From Morella rubra (Eukaryota > Streptophyta > Magnoliopsida > Fagales > Myricaceae): a stretch of DNA of 64,000 nt. The DNA lies in contig CM025850.1 of the NCBI GenBank assembly GCA_003952965.2, positions 38,527,584 through 38,591,583 of the forward strand. The letters are read 5' to 3'. The notes beneath the pieces were generated by a model. The model was not told where the DNA came from. It did no database searches and saw nothing but the letters and a program-made list of their open reading frames with translations. Both the position numbers and the translations under genes were made by a program. This document shows, in pieces, positions 44,847-58,465 of this stretch. The stretch's first letter is position 1; each line of letters opens with the position of its first letter.

Positions 44847-47800
44847 AAAGAAATTAAATATGCACAGCGGAATTTAGATCGACATACCTCCAGCCATAAT
44901 TGCTCAAGTGTTTGCCTTTGTACTGCAAAAGAAAAGACACGTGAGAGTGATAGGGTTCTTCTAGCCTATTTTCCCGGAATACACATGCCTTTATTTTATA
45001 GGCTAGGCTAGGGACCCGATCAGAATTCTACTGCAGTTATTCCTCCCATCAAGGAATAAGATTCTATTTAAAATTTAAATATTCAAAACTAGTAATTGAT
45101 AGGAATAGAATTCAAAACACCCATTATTTAAATTTAAAACTTTATACGCTAGATATGTGGGCCACCTTAAGGAAAATATTCAAAATATTTTACATTCTCC
45201 CACTTGGTCCACATAATACGTAAATTACCTAATTGGGTGATTGACACTTTTGTATGGCCATTACTATATTCATTCCTACTAGTTTTTGAAACACTCCCAC
45301 TCAAATAAAGAATATTATGTATGAATCATGGTGTAAGACTCTTATGATCGAATCATTCTCTTCCATGTATCACAATACACAACACCCTCTTCATGAGTAC
45401 TTTATGAGCTATAACTTTATGAATGAACTTCCAATAAGTCATTCGGGTCCAACTTTATGTTTATCCCCACGGATAAAACAATTACAACACCTTATGTGCA
45501 CAAATGTAAATTTATTCTCTAAGAATATGAACTGTATGTCTATAGACCAGAATAGAGAGAAACTGAACATAAACTGAATTAACAAGTTCATATGCTCCGC
45601 ATGACTTTATACTGTAGTACCGGTAACTTTCAAGTCATGGGATCCGCAATGTATAATTCAGTACTTGAATGCTCAAATAAACACCAAGTGTCTTCTTATG
45701 TTCTCTCTTATGCTAAGATACTTTATGTCGATATACATATTTCTGCTTTTGATCTTGGAGAAAACAACTGTAGCAGAGTATCCAAAAATAGCTTGATAGG
45801 TCTCACTATATAATCGACAAACTTGAGACCAACTTTCAACATAATGCCTGTGTAATAATTTCATAGCATGTGATAAAATGGTCAATATGACTGTAGATAA
45901 AACTGTAATCCTTGGTTTCTAGGAAAAATCAATGACTTTATTTACAGCCTTTTAATGCTTCAAAATCTGAGTTATTCTAAGTATTTAATCCTACTACAAT
46001 GAGTTAGATGGTTATACTTTGCATGTCTTTAAAATCTGGAGTCTCTTTACCATAGACAACTGTCTTGAGCAACCGCAGTAATAAAACAACCAAGGAAATA
46101 AACTTTCACTGTCTAAATTACCAATGTTAAAGTAGCAAATTCAAATAGAGGTTGCATCACGCATGAATTTACTAAACTTTACAATGAAACTAATAAATTG
46201 CGCAATGAAGAGGAACCTCTGTACCTTTGGGCATAGGAAAATTCATTTCATAAAATAATTCACTATTTCATCCTAATCAAACCACAAAATAATAACCTCC
46301 CTGTGGGGTCAGGTCACATTTTTATGATTCAATTACAATGTTGATATTAATAACCTTATGAAGTCTTTATGTGATCATCGTTACGAATCAGATGAGGCTA
46401 CTCCTAAAAGGCTTTGACAATCACAACTTCCTAACATCAAAATTATTATAATCTCTTTTGATCCACAAATACTCCAAATGCCAATCCTTATAAAGTTTGA
46501 TGACTTCATGTGGTCAGTGAACTGAATTAGGATGGGTTACTCCAAAAAATATTTCCTTAACCACAACTTCAATGGCAATATAAGAGTGGAACCTTATATT
46601 GATCATAAAAAATATCAATGCCAATAACCTCAATGAAGTTTAGTAACCATATGTGATTATTAATCTGAATTAGGATGTTGTGGCTACTCTTAAAACATTT
46701 CAATAATCACAACTTCAAAGGCATAAATATAATTCTCTAATCTAAATGACCAAATGGGTCAGATCCAGTCCAAGATGGCCAAGCGGATCAACCTGTGAGC
46801 CCCTCTCTGATGGACTGCACGGACCAAATAATAATAAAATTTTATTCTTCTGGGTCAAATCCGGTTCGCCAGAACTGGTTTGGGTTAACCCGTGCCCACT
46901 GGATGTGGGTACTTGACCCACCAACATTGAGTCAAAGTTTGACTCCAAAAGGACCAAAAATGGACCTAGCCTTATGAACCCAATGGCTCATTAAATGGGT
47001 TGGAAAACCCTACCCAACTTGTCTCTTTAAAGACCCAGTTTATCAAGAAAAACTTTCACATCTCAAAGACTCAAATTCATCACTAATCCGGAACTGAAAA
47101 AATTGCCAGTAAGGCCAGTGCCGTAACTTTATAGCTTTATGTTTTAAACGAAAAAACTGAACTGAACTGAACCACAAGTATTCTACAGATCTAATTCATC
47201 TGTTTGTCTTTTTCGCTCAGATGGAAGAGCAAAAACACAAAAAAAGCCGCAGACATAAAGCCAAGTTGAAACCGAATAGAATATAGCAACAGTAGAATCA
47301 AGAAAAGACTATAGCGAATAGCCGAATATAGCAACATGAAAAGCCGCAGACATGAAATCGATGAAACCAAATAGATGTAGCCGAATAGAATATAATATTC
47401 ATTTGAAAAACATTTAAAGGAAACTGAATAGGCTACACATGAAAAGATGCGGATATCCTGCTGTTCATGTGTATTACATTTGCCAAAATAGTCTATAGCA
47501 AATTGAAACGTGATCTGACTATAGCGTGAAAACAAATCTTCAGATGTTTTCAAAACTTTTGACCGACTATTTTAAAAAACAACTTGAAAAAACAGAGAGT
47601 TGCTCCCCGGCCAAAAATACAAAAGAAAGAAATTTTCTTTTAAAAGGCATGAAGTGTGATTCAAATAACCCATGATCTCTTGATTCATGCAACAATCTGA
47701 AATTATATCAGTAGATCGCTTCACTGAACAAGAGGCATGGAAGGAGGCTCCGATACCACATGAAAGAAATTAAATATGCGAGCGGAATTTAGATCGACAT

Positions 47801-48124
47801 ACTTCCAGCCATAATTTCTCAAGTGTTTGTCTTTGTACTGTAAAAGAAAAGACACATGAGAATGATAGCATTCTTTTTGCCTATTCCTTTACCGAATTAG
47901 CTGTATTGATGGAATATGCATGACTTTATTTTATAGGCTAGCTAGGGACCCCTAATCAGAATTCTACTGCAGTTATTCTTCCGAAGGAATAAGATTCTAT
48001 TTAAAATTTAAATATTCAAAACTAGTAATTGATAGGAATAGAATTCAAAACACCATGATTTAAATTTAAAACTTTATACGCTAGATATGTGGGCCATCTA
48101 AGAAAATATTCAAAATATTTTACA
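44847..48124 (-). mobile_element. Copia-type LTR element, minus orientation, no pol recognised
   Basis: Direct LTRs of about 348 and 364 bp lie at 44847-45194 and 47761-48124. On the plus strand both start TGAAAGAAATTAAATATG and end AATATTTTACA. Perfect 5-bp target duplications ACTTA lie at 44842-44846 and 48125-48129. Read on the minus strand, TGGTATCGGAGCC follows the right-hand LTR directly and fits an initiator Met-tRNA primer site. A purine-rich AAGTGGGAGAATG precedes the other LTR. The interior of about 2.6 kb gives no recognisable gag or pol, so the element is a non-autonomous or heavily worn fossil. Confidence 0.85.
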
Positions 48125-48129
48125 ACTTA

Positions 48130-48343
48130 CTTATTTAGTGGTGATACCCCAATATTACAACTGATTCAGACAAAGAACAAAACTCTATGCTACTGATCTA
48201 TTCAAAAGAAAAGGGAAAATGAGCGAATGTTGAGAGGGTCATGGGTTAACGACAGAAAAACAAAATCAAAAGGCAACCAACATGTGCGCGCTTCCTGGAC
48301 AAGACGGCTTGGCCGTGCTGAGGAACTCATTGAAGACTTCAGT
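48130..48343 (-). pseudogene. 3' end of a SAUR gene cut off by a CACTA insertion (array unit 2)
   Basis: About 48165-48343 matches the region around 60355-60535. On the minus strand 48343 downwards reads TEVFNEFLSTAKPSCPGSAH, then MLVAF and a stop near 48270, the SAUR C-terminal region. The rest of the same gene lies on the other side of the CACTA element at 53848. AGT at 48341-48343 is the left target duplication. Confidence 0.82.
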
Positions 48344-50124
48344 CACTACAAGAAAATTGAACTTCCTCGACGGAGGACTCTGTAGATAGAACATGGGAAA
48401 CTCGTCAAAGATGGTCTTCGGCCACAAGATTCAGTCGTCGAGTGCTGGTCGTGGTTACCGCGTGTAGACAGCCCTTGCTTGACCACCTTTCACCTCAGTC
48501 GGCAGTGGATTGGCTATGTTGACGGGGAATATCGTTGGCAGAAGTTTTCTATCTTCGTGGTTGAAAACTCCATCTTTTCGAACGGACGGTCAGGGTTGCT
48601 CTGTTGTCGACACTCTCCATGTCTTCAAGATAGCTATAACTTCGATGACAACACCAAGTCGTCGCCCCACTGGTTTTTCTCGATGCAAATTGATTGTCCA
48701 CTTAAAATTCTATCGACGACTCAACCATGTAGGCAATGACGATTATTGTCGAATAAATTGTTGTCGGGAGTGATTCCAGTAATTCTCGTAGTGTTTTGCG
48801 ACGTCTGGGTTCGGGTGGCCAATTATGTTTGCCCACTGGAAGTGGCAGTCGCGAAATGCTTATAGAGACATAAGTTGTGGTGGGAATATTTTGGGGTTTT
48901 GCTATATACATGGAGAATGGATCGGCCTAGCTTCAAGTTGGACAGAAGTCTGAGAAGCATGAGCATGTCCATCTCAGTTCTTGGCTAGTAGTCCAGGCGC
49001 TTCACGTTGAAGCTTCATGAATGGGAGAGAAATAGTGGCCAGTGGGAGAGAAATGAAGTTAGAGAGAAATAAGCACATTCACAATGTAAGTGGTGGCAAA
49101 ATAACTCTATTTGAAATTTGGGTTTTGCGCCACATTTTAAAATTTGGGAAATGAATGGTTTAAGTATCAAAATTATCGTTTGTAACTACATTTAGATATC
49201 GCAATATACTTACCTAGAAAAAAATTATCTATAATACACTATGATCTTATTACCTTTGATCCACACTGAAAAGTATGTGAATATAGTTGGTAATCTTAGC
49301 GTATTGTATATAATAGGGTCAAATGGAGCTATGGTAATTGGATGAAATATTTATTGCCCATGGATATGGCACACACCCTGTTTGATTAAATGGCTCTACA
49401 ATTGTATACTAGAACATAACCAACAAGTGAGCCATCTTTAGATAATTATCGAATTGTCTGAGTTGTGTACGCAAAATGCCAGCAACACCATCCTCATTCT
49501 CGATGTCTGACATGGCTATTCAGTCATGTTGTGTAGCTATGGTGAAGGAGCATCTTTTGAAGGTGTCCTTGACAGAGTTGTACATTTGTTGTTGCCTTAT
49601 ATTATAAAATTCACTTGTCTAATATGACATCTTTTCTTGCAAAATAACCATGTTATTCAATTCAAGAAGTTATTACTGCAATATGAGTAAGTGCATTGCA
49701 GATGGCTATTGACTGTTGTTCCATATATAAAGCAATCAATCATTTCATTACAACATCTATATGCATTGTTTGAATTGCACCTGTTGTTTTACATATTGCC
49801 AAAGTTGTTTAGAAAGTTTTGTAAGAAGGTGCTAAGTGTATTCGCTTACAAACCTGCAAGTGCTATCAATGCTCTTTATATTCAAATTTGGCAAAGGAGA
49901 TTAATAGACCTGGTATTTGTAAAAGACAATACTTATTCAATGCTCTTTATATTCAATACAAAAGTGATTATACCCAAGACACGTGGGGGACTCATGAGAG
50001 ACCCATGAGGGTTTAAGCCATAGTGCCAGGGCAACACCCAAAAAAAGAAGTGAGCGACATTGAGAAAAATTAATCTTTAACCACATATTGTAGATTTGGC
50101 AAAAGGTAAATATCCAAAATTTAC

Positions 50125-50287
50125 TCTGAAACAGCACGACAGTTCGGTAAGAATTCCAATATATCCACCACAAAACCATTCCCACTGCTTGAGGCAAGAA
50201 CTCATCTAGTTTGGGCTGAAGACGAAGCACAAAAGTGTCCTCATTTGGTTCCATTGATGTAACAGTACCCTCATGGGAAGAGCCATC
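50125..50287 (-). pseudogene. Captured exon of signal recognition particle receptor subunit beta
   Basis: The exon is bounded by a CTTTAG acceptor and a CAGA|GTAAAT donor on the minus strand. It reads HEGTVTSMEPNEDTFVLRLQ, then PKLDEFLPQAVGMV, and in the next frame VVDILEFLPNCRAVSE. These match the small GTPase SR-beta of plants (family: GTVTSMEPNEDTF, then RPKLDEFLPQAAG, then FVVD.xEFLPNCRAASE). The middle between EDTFVL and RLQPK is shortened and a frame change follows GMV. It is a carried gene piece of an ER targeting protein. Confidence 0.78.
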
Positions 50288-51785
50288 CTAAAGCTAGAAC
50301 AGGCATAAAATCACCCCTAAGAGTTCAATTAACATCCTTAAGGCATGAACTAGGCATGGGTCCCTAAAATGTATCTGTACAGAGTGTGCTCTTTATACAA
50401 GAGAGGCTAACAAACTTGCCCATTATTATCAGCCATTCTATCAAACATATTATGCGCATCAAAATTCTAGAAGGTGCTAAGTGTGTTCACTTACAATAGA
50501 ATTCTCTAAATACAACAGATTCACAATTCAATAATTCCATAAGTATGTACCAAGTGAAAGTGGATAAGAGAATGTTGGTGATATATCATCGAAATCTCCT
50601 AGTATAGTTTTGAATTGCCACCCACACAAAAAATAGTTTAACTGTGAAACTAAAGTAGTAGAGATAGTTGCAAAATTCATGTTCTTAGAAATTCAACATT
50701 CTATTAATTAATCAATCCTGCTGCTAAACAAAGAACAAAATGAAAGGGAATCAACATATAAGGTTCTCCCATCTCGGAGAAACATCAGCATCTTGTTGCT
50801 TTGTAATATGATCAGCGGAATTCCAGAATTCAACTTGCTCTGTTGATTAGTTCTTTGGTCATTGAAAAAGAAAGGAGAAGAATGAGAAACATTAATAATG
50901 CTATAAACAAATAATCAGAAGAGGTGAAGTTTTATTTCTAAACAGTCAAACAAGTGAATACCAACAAGTTGTATACTACAAGCATAACAGTAGAAGAATG
51001 AAGATGATATTTTGAACTCTTGGTTGTGGCAATTAAACTTGTGCATTCGAAAATATAATTCAACTCTGAAGCTTGACAGAAAATGTCCATGCAATTCATT
51101 ACTAGAACAGCTTCAGCAAGTGCTTCACAAGCAAGATGAAATTAGACCAAGAAAAAAGTTAACACTGCTCATGATTGAAACAGCAATAAAAAGAACTAAC
51201 AAAGGGCCAACAGACCTACACATGTAATCCCTTAAGCCATTAGATGCTAACAATACCTATTTATGCATCTGAACCAAGATTGGAGTTGCCTTAAGGATTA
51301 AGGAATACTCTTTACAATTAAGGAAAAAGATCAATTACTCCTAATTTTGGTTATAACTTTTCATCTTTGACACTAATTGATGCCCTGAACTACTCTTTTG
51401 GTAAGAGAAAACTTCTCAACTCTCATTTATAACACATGATCAATACAAAACATAAATAAATAAATAAAAAATTAGACTAACATAAGCTTAAATGAAGCTA
51501 ATTATTAACTGGTGATTAAAAGCATAAGGCTAATAAAATGCAGAGAACATCAGAGTTGTTTTCTTTTATGATTGAGCTCTTTTTTTATTAAGTCTTTTAT
51601 GATGGAGCTCATTACCACTTACTGATGTCAATTTTTCCCCCATCAAATATCAGAGAAGTGTTGATCATATGGTAAACAAAAAATTTTGGGGACACACCAG
51701 CCGGTTAATATTTGTCCTTGAAGCCTAAACGAAATGATGGAAAAATTATGCACAAAATGTCATGAATAGGAGAGAAAGGAGGTGG

Positions 51786-51923
51786 TCAGCAGCTTGACTT
51801 TTTTGAATTAAGCCAATCTTTTGCTGCCATCAAGTCAGGAAACACAATAACACCATATTTCCTCACACTTTTGGCTGGGACATAGTCCTTGCGCCTTGTA
51901 TAACTGTGCTTGAAGGTAAACAT
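51786..51923 (-). other. Small protein-like frame in the CACTA interior, unidentified
   Basis: A 45-codon frame reads MFTFKHSYTRRKDYVPAKSV, then RKYGVIVFPDLMAAKDWLNS, KKSSC and a stop. The composition looks like real protein rather than noise. It may be the last exon of another captured gene. I do not recognise the family. Confidence 0.3.
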
Positions 51924-53847
51924 GTAAATGTTGGGCTCAAAATATACCATTTGTATATTAAAAAGGGAGAAAAAGAAAAGACAAGTCTTGTTTATGTTCT
52001 ATAAATGCTACGACGTATTATAGCTGGAATACTCATACACTTTAATTGATTTTTCTTATTGCAGAAAAAAGGCAGCTGGAGTTTTATGATTTTTTCCTAG
52101 TAAATACTGAGTCTAATGGTAGGAGACAGAGTAAATATGGGTTGATGTTCCATTCAAAGTCCATTCAAATAATGGTGAACTAGGAACCATAAAACAGCAG
52201 AGCAAGGCTGTTGTTCCATTCAAAGTCCTCATTTGTTTATTTTCGAGATAAACTATGAACTGACAAGCATGTTAGGAGACAGAGTAAATATGGGTTCTTT
52301 AGTACCAATCATCAAGTGCTGCCTTAAGCAACGAAGTAACAATTTCAGTCACAACTAGTAACAAAGCAATTAATCAACAACCAGACCTCCACTAACCGGA
52401 CTGTCTTAGCTGCCTTTGCAAACTCACTAATCAATAGTACTAGTCTCTGAGGTGAAACATAGACTTCAAATGAGTTCCTGCCCTCCTCGCATGAGTGAGA
52501 ACTTGTTAAATGCTATTCAGGAGTGGATATGTAAAGAGCAACTTGCTTATTTCTATGCCATTGATGTATGTTATGCATGGGATGTAGGTTTAAAAATATT
52601 GAAAGTGATTTTTGTTTGAAAAATCTGTTTAGATGAATAAGTAGAATTTAAAATACTAGTAAAATTTTATATGCCCAAAAATTCCATCAACTTTTCGATC
52701 GAAAACTTAAAGATATATATATCTGAAAAGTTGTCCAAAAAAAGGCCCATAATTTTTATTACCCAAAGATATATATGCTATACGTGAAGTTTTTTGAGAA
52801 ACTGAATTATGCAATAGTACTTATGGTCAGATGCAGGATGTTATTGCAGCGAATTCTTGATGAATAGATCCTGCTTGTGGGCAGTACATTGTCCCCTACT
52901 TTATTTACCCAAGCAAATCATTCAATTATCTGCATTTAGTTATCAGTGAGTGGGATTGGGAAAGCATGAACAGTAAGGCCAAACACTTTGCAAACAGAGT
53001 CTCGTTGACTTGCATTTAGTTATCACCCGTGGGATTCGAGAAGCTATCCAACCTCTCTCTCCTGTTATTTCTTTGTGTAAATATCACAAACACTTTGCAA
53101 ACATAAATAATTCAGACTTCTCTCCCGTGTTCCCTCTTTATGGAAAAATCACAAACACCAAATGGAAAAATCACAAACACTAGGTCTATAGCCTACCCCC
53201 AAAACAAGTACTACCACATAGCATAACCAAATGGAAATGTGGCTGGGCTCAGAAAGAAAGGAGGAGTCGGTTAGAATCAGAAATAGATGGAAGTGATAGC
53301 CGAACTCACTTTAGTAAGGAATCAATCCTTCGAAAAGGACTTCCAAAGCAGAACAATTATAACAATTTTGGGGGAAAGATGGGTAACAGAGACCAAAGAC
53401 TCATACCTGATGGGCAACGACCACAAGCTCGCTGCTAGTAGCTTTCTTGACGAACCCAGAACCCGACTACGTTGGCAGGAGACCTTCACCAATAGAGATG
53501 AACTCGTCGGTATTAATTTCTAGCCAGAAAGACAAAGGCGACGACCTTCACTGCTGGTTTTGCGAGTGCTCTTGACGAACCACACGATAAGGAATGGTGA
53601 CTGGCCAAATTCAGTTTGACGACCACCACTCTCGTTGACGAATTGTGGATATGTGTCGCTAAACTCGGTGGTAGCAACAGTAAAAAGTATTTCATAGATT
53701 TGCCTACGGGGAAGCACGTGGTTGATTTGGGGTCGAGATTTTCATCTTTAGAGTAGACGAAAATGCTTTAGTCGTAGACGAAAATGCTCACTTTACTGAT
53801 GTGCAAAAAACAAAACGTGGTGGAAGCCCGCTTTTCTTGTAGTGAGT

Positions 53848-54110
53848 ACTGCATGCAAGGATGATTGGACCGTCGATCTTAATATCAAGTTCGACGGGCT
53901 GGGACTGTACGATCAGTTCTTGGAACGATGGAAGCGAGAGGTATTTCAACGGAACTTCATACCTCTTCTCCAAATTTCTGACGTAGATTGTTACGTGACC
54001 TTTTTGTGCTCGAAAGGTTTTTTCTTCCTCAGCCTTCCCAAGCAGGAATTCTGGGGTTGGCTTCGGCCTAAGTACTTCATCAGCCAGTTGAATATGGATT
54101 AAATGGTTGT
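53848..54110 (-). pseudogene. 5' part of the SAUR gene split by the CACTA element (array unit 2)
   Basis: The minus-strand frame reads KGHVTIYVRNLEKRYEVPLK, YLSLPSFQELIVQSQPVELD, IKIDGPIILACST and then runs into the transposon. Compared with the intact copy at 60469-60792, the start codon region is altered and the N-terminal 25 codons are partly out of frame; an accidental upstream Met at 54159 opens through the leader. The TTTAAGAAG promoter core is still present at about 54215-54226. The missing end lies at 48343-48270. Confidence 0.82.
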
Positions 54111-54229
54111 TCGAGCTTAATTTGAGACTCTGACAAAGTTTCTGAAGGAATCCTAACAAGAGCGAGAATAAGAGGATGGAGGAATGGGATAGAAAGAATT
54201 GTACTCCCTACATGCTTCTTAAATAGAGA

Positions 54230-57103
54230 AAACGCTTGCTGGCGACCAATAGTTTAGTCGAAAAATTGCAATTTTGACCATAATATAGCAGGCACCGAAT
54301 TAGCACTTTCCACAAGAATCTGTCGAAGTATATTTCTGTACAAGTACTGGCAATAAAAGCGAATGAAAATTAATTATTTGAATATGTTACATGCACGATG
54401 CATGGCAACAGAAACGTAGAAACGTACGTATAAAGAACACTACCACAATGACACGGAAACCCGGTCCTGTTCTGAGACCTATATCCGGTCTCCTGAACTA
54501 AAGGAATATACGTTACCTAGGTCCTAGAAATAGAAAAGGTGAAGAAACAAACGCATACGCCTACATTATCTAAAACTTTTGAGGCCCGGCCCCTATATGA
54601 TTAGAGACGAAACTTCAAATTAGAGACCTTATTAATTTTTTTTTCTAGGCTCAAAGAGATCACCTTATTAACAATCAATTAGATCGTTGAAAAGCTATCA
54701 AAATTGTTTCTCTCACTTTTGGAAAGCAAATTAACTACTTAATTATAATAAATATTATGTACTAGTATTCACATGTTTGACCATTATCAATGAATAAGAA
54801 GACTTTGCATTAATCTGTTCTGTACCATATATAATAGATAAATACATAAAACTAGTAATTTTAAATTTAAAGGATCGAGTAGGTGCATTCGAAAATATGT
54901 CTCTTTCCTTAGTTTATACAAATGTATTATACGTACGCCAACGCAGTTCATATATCCTATATATGCATGAGCTCTTTTGGGGATTTTATAACGTACTCAT
55001 CCAAGTTGGCGAGTTTCTATCTCTTGGATTTTATTTGTTTGTTCACGATGCGTTGGGTTGATGAAAAACTGTGGGGCTGTTGGCAAAGCCACAGTTAAAG
55101 GTCGCAAATACCTCACTCATGCATCAAGAAAAATATCAACGAAACCCTGATGCAACGTGGATTGTCATTATGTCATAGATCCCCATATGGTCGAAATTCG
55201 GAAAAGGTTGGAATTCCAACCCCTTTTGGATAAAATACAAACTGACCCGACCATGGAGAGTTACCAAGCTGAGGCGATATCGACCCCCTCGTGTGGATTG
55301 TCAAGTTAGAAGGACGGACTATGCCAACAGGGCCCAATTCGATTGTGTTCCTTTCGGTCCGGATTTCTTTTTGTAAGCCAATATTGGAGTTGGATTAGTC
55401 TTGAATGCAGGGTGAGCTCGTTCAATTCAAGTGAATTCTCTTTGCTTTTCTGTTAGCTCTCCGAATATCAATTGATCACGTATTCATGAACCCCTGTTGG
55501 GAAGGGATAACTCGTATATTTTGCTTACAAGTCATGGAAACGAGGTGCTTCAATGGCATTAGATACGACTGAGACGGGTAAGCCACGTCGAGGTGGGTGA
55601 ATATGCAAGAATTAGAAAGTATCTCTTAAAAGATTATGTGTTTACGTTTGTATATTAAAGATAATATCATAATCAATTTTAAGATTTGATATAATATTAT
55701 TATAATATTAGATATTCCGTTTTAATATGAGATATTATCAAAATCAATATCAAAGATTCAAATTTAAATATAGTAATATTTTCTATCTTACTTTGTATCT
55801 TCTCTATAAATAGAAACTTTTAACTTGTAATCTGCATGGATTTATAATACAAAGTATAATCATAGAAGGATTGATTATGATATTATCTCTAATAGTATAT
55901 AGGTATATATATAAATGGGAGAAATTTTATTTTGTACCCTTAAACTATATATATGCAGTCAACGTTTCATTAAGTTTTGAATTATCAAATTTGTCACATT
56001 AAATCCTCGTACTATCAAAATTCATCAGAGTGAGATTCCTTAGTAAATAACTTTTCCTCTCACCAAAAATGCAAAAGTAGTTGAATGCTTCATTCTTTTG
56101 TTGTATTCATATTTTTTGTCAACAATATGCAGGACTCTCCAAAACCCTGGCCCGCGTGGACCCAGCTTAAATAATTAACGAGTCAACACTGCATGATCAA
56201 TATCTACATCTTTTTGCTTCTACCTCAGGGACATTGAGTTAGTCTACAATTTATAAAGGAGAATTAATAATACTTGATCCCCTCAAGTCGACCGGCGGGA
56301 AGTTCCTGTACAAAGAGTGTTACTTTTTCATATTTAAATTAGTAACTGAAGAACTTAAATATTTTAGGGGTTAGCCTAAAAAACAAGTTGTTATTATGAT
56401 CTTAGGGGAAGCATATAAATTATTTCATTCTCTTTTTTTGCCTCAGTTTCATCTAGCCTCTGTGTGTCAAAATTTTGGACACTTATTTTGGCCTAATAAA
56501 ATAATTACAAAATAATCTCTTTTTCCTTATTAAATTATCTATTTTCACGATAATAAATATAAAAAATCTATTTAAATCATCTTTTCTTCACTTTTTCATC
56601 AATTCCTATATCCCAAAATTTTAACCAATCAAAATTTTGGCACTCAAATAGTAAGCATGTCTGCTCGGAGATTTTGATGTCTATTCTTCCTATATATGTT
56701 TAATTCTCTTAGGAGAAACTACTGCAAAATCAGCAATTGGAACTCCCAAGGTCTGGGCAATGATCAAATTTTAGCGAGTGAAATTGAAACGCCGAAGGGT
56801 CTATGACGTACGTACATGAGTGGTTTTGGCTAGAGTTGGGCTCCTTCCGGCTTGGAAGCTTCAAGTTTTTAGCGATCCGGTTGTGTTTTGGAGAGACGCC
56901 TCACCGGCTCCTATCATGACGTGTTCTGTGTAATTTATTGGACTATTGAGGGTTGCTGTGTGGTTTGAAGATCCGAATGTGGGTGTGTGTGTGTTCTTGG
57001 AGGCTAGGCCGGGGCGTCCTTTGAAGGTGTGAAAACTATACCGAAGCTGCTATGAAAACTATAAAAATTTCTGAGGGGCCTTGAAAGTTTCAAGCCAAAA
57101 ATA
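54230..57103. repeat. Duplicated SAUR-upstream and intergenic block, copy 2
   Basis: About 54420-54880 matches 61120-61520 (upstream flank of the third SAUR). About 54910-56410 and 57060-57103 match copy 1 (22985-23173 and 25590-26720). At about 55085 the sequence GGCAAAGCCACAGTTAAAGG keeps the unfilled target site of the Copia element found in copy 1. About 56427-57059 is absent from copy 1 and includes an AT-rich MITE-like insert (about 56465-56655) with CAAAATTTTGG at both ends. Confidence 0.75.
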
Positions 57104-57420
57104 TGTTGGGGTCCACACCCATAAGATAGATTTGGAATAGAAGTAGATTTTGAGTAGAAGTCTACTTGGTCCCACTTCAAGTTTATCTGGATTTCTTTTA
57201 GGGTTTCTCTTTGTATCTTTTCCTATAAATAGTGGCTTATGTTATAGGAGAACGTGAGAGTGCGAGCATTGGGCTGCTATTGGGCGGGGAGAGTAATTTT
57301 CTTATAATAAAATTGCTCTGGGGTGGACGTTCAGATTGGGGCCGAACCACGTAAATTCTTGGTGTCCCTTGCTTTAATTTTCGTGACGCTTTTCTCAATA
57401 AATGGTATCAGAGTCCAGGT
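57104..57420 (+). mobile_element. LTR remnant of the same Copia-type family
   Basis: About 297 bp (57104-57400) matches the LTRs of the element at 23174-25589, starting TGTTGGGGTCCACACC. It is followed by ATGGTATCAGAGTCCAGG, the primer site region. No internal part or second LTR follows, and array sequence resumes at about 57440. It is a truncated fossil, more worn than the full element. Confidence 0.85.
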
Positions 57421-57439
57421 TTAACAACAATATATAGTG

Positions 57440-58465
57440 GCCGCCCACTCAAATAAAAGCTTTCGAGTACCTTCGTCTCTGGGCTGCTGTCTGCGCCTGC
57501 GTCTGCGTCTGCTGAGATCCGGCCGACTGTAGTGGTTCGTCTAATTGCGGCTACTTTTGTGATGAGTGACGCGTGTTATAATTTTTAATGTCACGGGCGA
57601 TTTGTTTGGCACTAGCCGGACGTTGGGAAACCGAGAACAACAAGAACATGATGGTGGTTTATGTTTTTTTCCCCCTCAATTATGGTAGTGTATGTTTAAT
57701 AGCCTGCAACTGGGCTTCTTTTTAGGGAAAATTTCAATTTTTTTTAATGTATAATTAGATCGAGAGTATGCTTAATTAATGAGAATAGACAATTAAGATA
57801 ATTCGTTATAATATAATCTTTTTAAGCCCTCTTAATTGTTTTCTCAGCTCCAACTCTGTATTTTATTTTTAAAATTTCTGCGCGACCAATTCTACGCTAA
57901 AAAAAGTAACACAATTATAATTCTAACGGTCTCTGTAAGTAGTTTCACTTTATGACAATAAATTTCTATGAAGGTTTTTTTTTTTTTTTTCTTGATGCTC
58001 ATGTGGACCTTATGAAATAATGTGGCAGGAGACCTGTCAGGTGTTAGGTGAGTTGGATCGCTTGTATGGCCTACTAAGTGACGTGGCCTTCTAGACAACA
58101 GTGAATACGAGTGTCCACTTTTTATTGGCTGTGAAATGTCTAAAAAGGCCACATCAGCATTTTGTCGGTTTTTGACGATGAGATTGATGAACCGACTAAA
58201 TTTTCATGATTTAGTAACCTCAGGGACAATTTGGTTTAATTTTTTTTTATTAGGGGGATCAAATTGTGTGAAACTAAAGTGTCACAACTTGGATTCCTTT
58301 TCTTACGTAAGCATTAATAGCGATGGGCTCTCATTATCCAATAGAAAGCTATTCCTACAACGAAAGGTCTCTTTTCTTTCAAATAGAAAGCCTGCCAGCC
58401 CCGCGATTTTGATTTCCAATAAAGAAGGCGCCGTGTTAAATCGAGCCCCCTGGAAGTCCTACCAA
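57440..58465. repeat. Duplicated intergenic block, copy 2 (continued)
   Basis: This matches copy 1 from about 26740 to 28205, including the (CTGCGT)n tract and the strings GGATCGCTTGTATGGCCTAC and AAGAAGGCGCCG. It runs straight into the WNK-like remnant, so the WNK leader and first codons are missing here. Confidence 0.72.

Larger units (their letters stand above)
48344..53844 (-). mobile_element. CACTA (En/Spm) element inserted in a SAUR, carrying a host gene piece
   Basis: It starts CACTACAAGAAAATTG and ends CGCTTTTCTTGTAGTG; the 13 terminal bases CACTACAAGAAAA are inverted at both ends. Perfect 3-bp duplications AGT flank it (48341-48343 and 53845-53847), and the intact paralogue near 60530 shows the unbroken target. 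GACGA/TCGTC-rich subterminal repeats occupy about 48360-48780 and 53290-53790. No transposase was recognised in the 5.5 kb. The interior includes a signal recognition particle receptor beta fragment at 50125-50287 on the minus strand. Other stretches look non-coding. Confidence 0.87.

Noticed and set aside
57104-57400. Solo LTR in the strict sense
   Set aside because: A primer-site region follows the LTR, so it is the truncated 5' end of an element rather than an LTR-LTR recombination product; no target duplication found.
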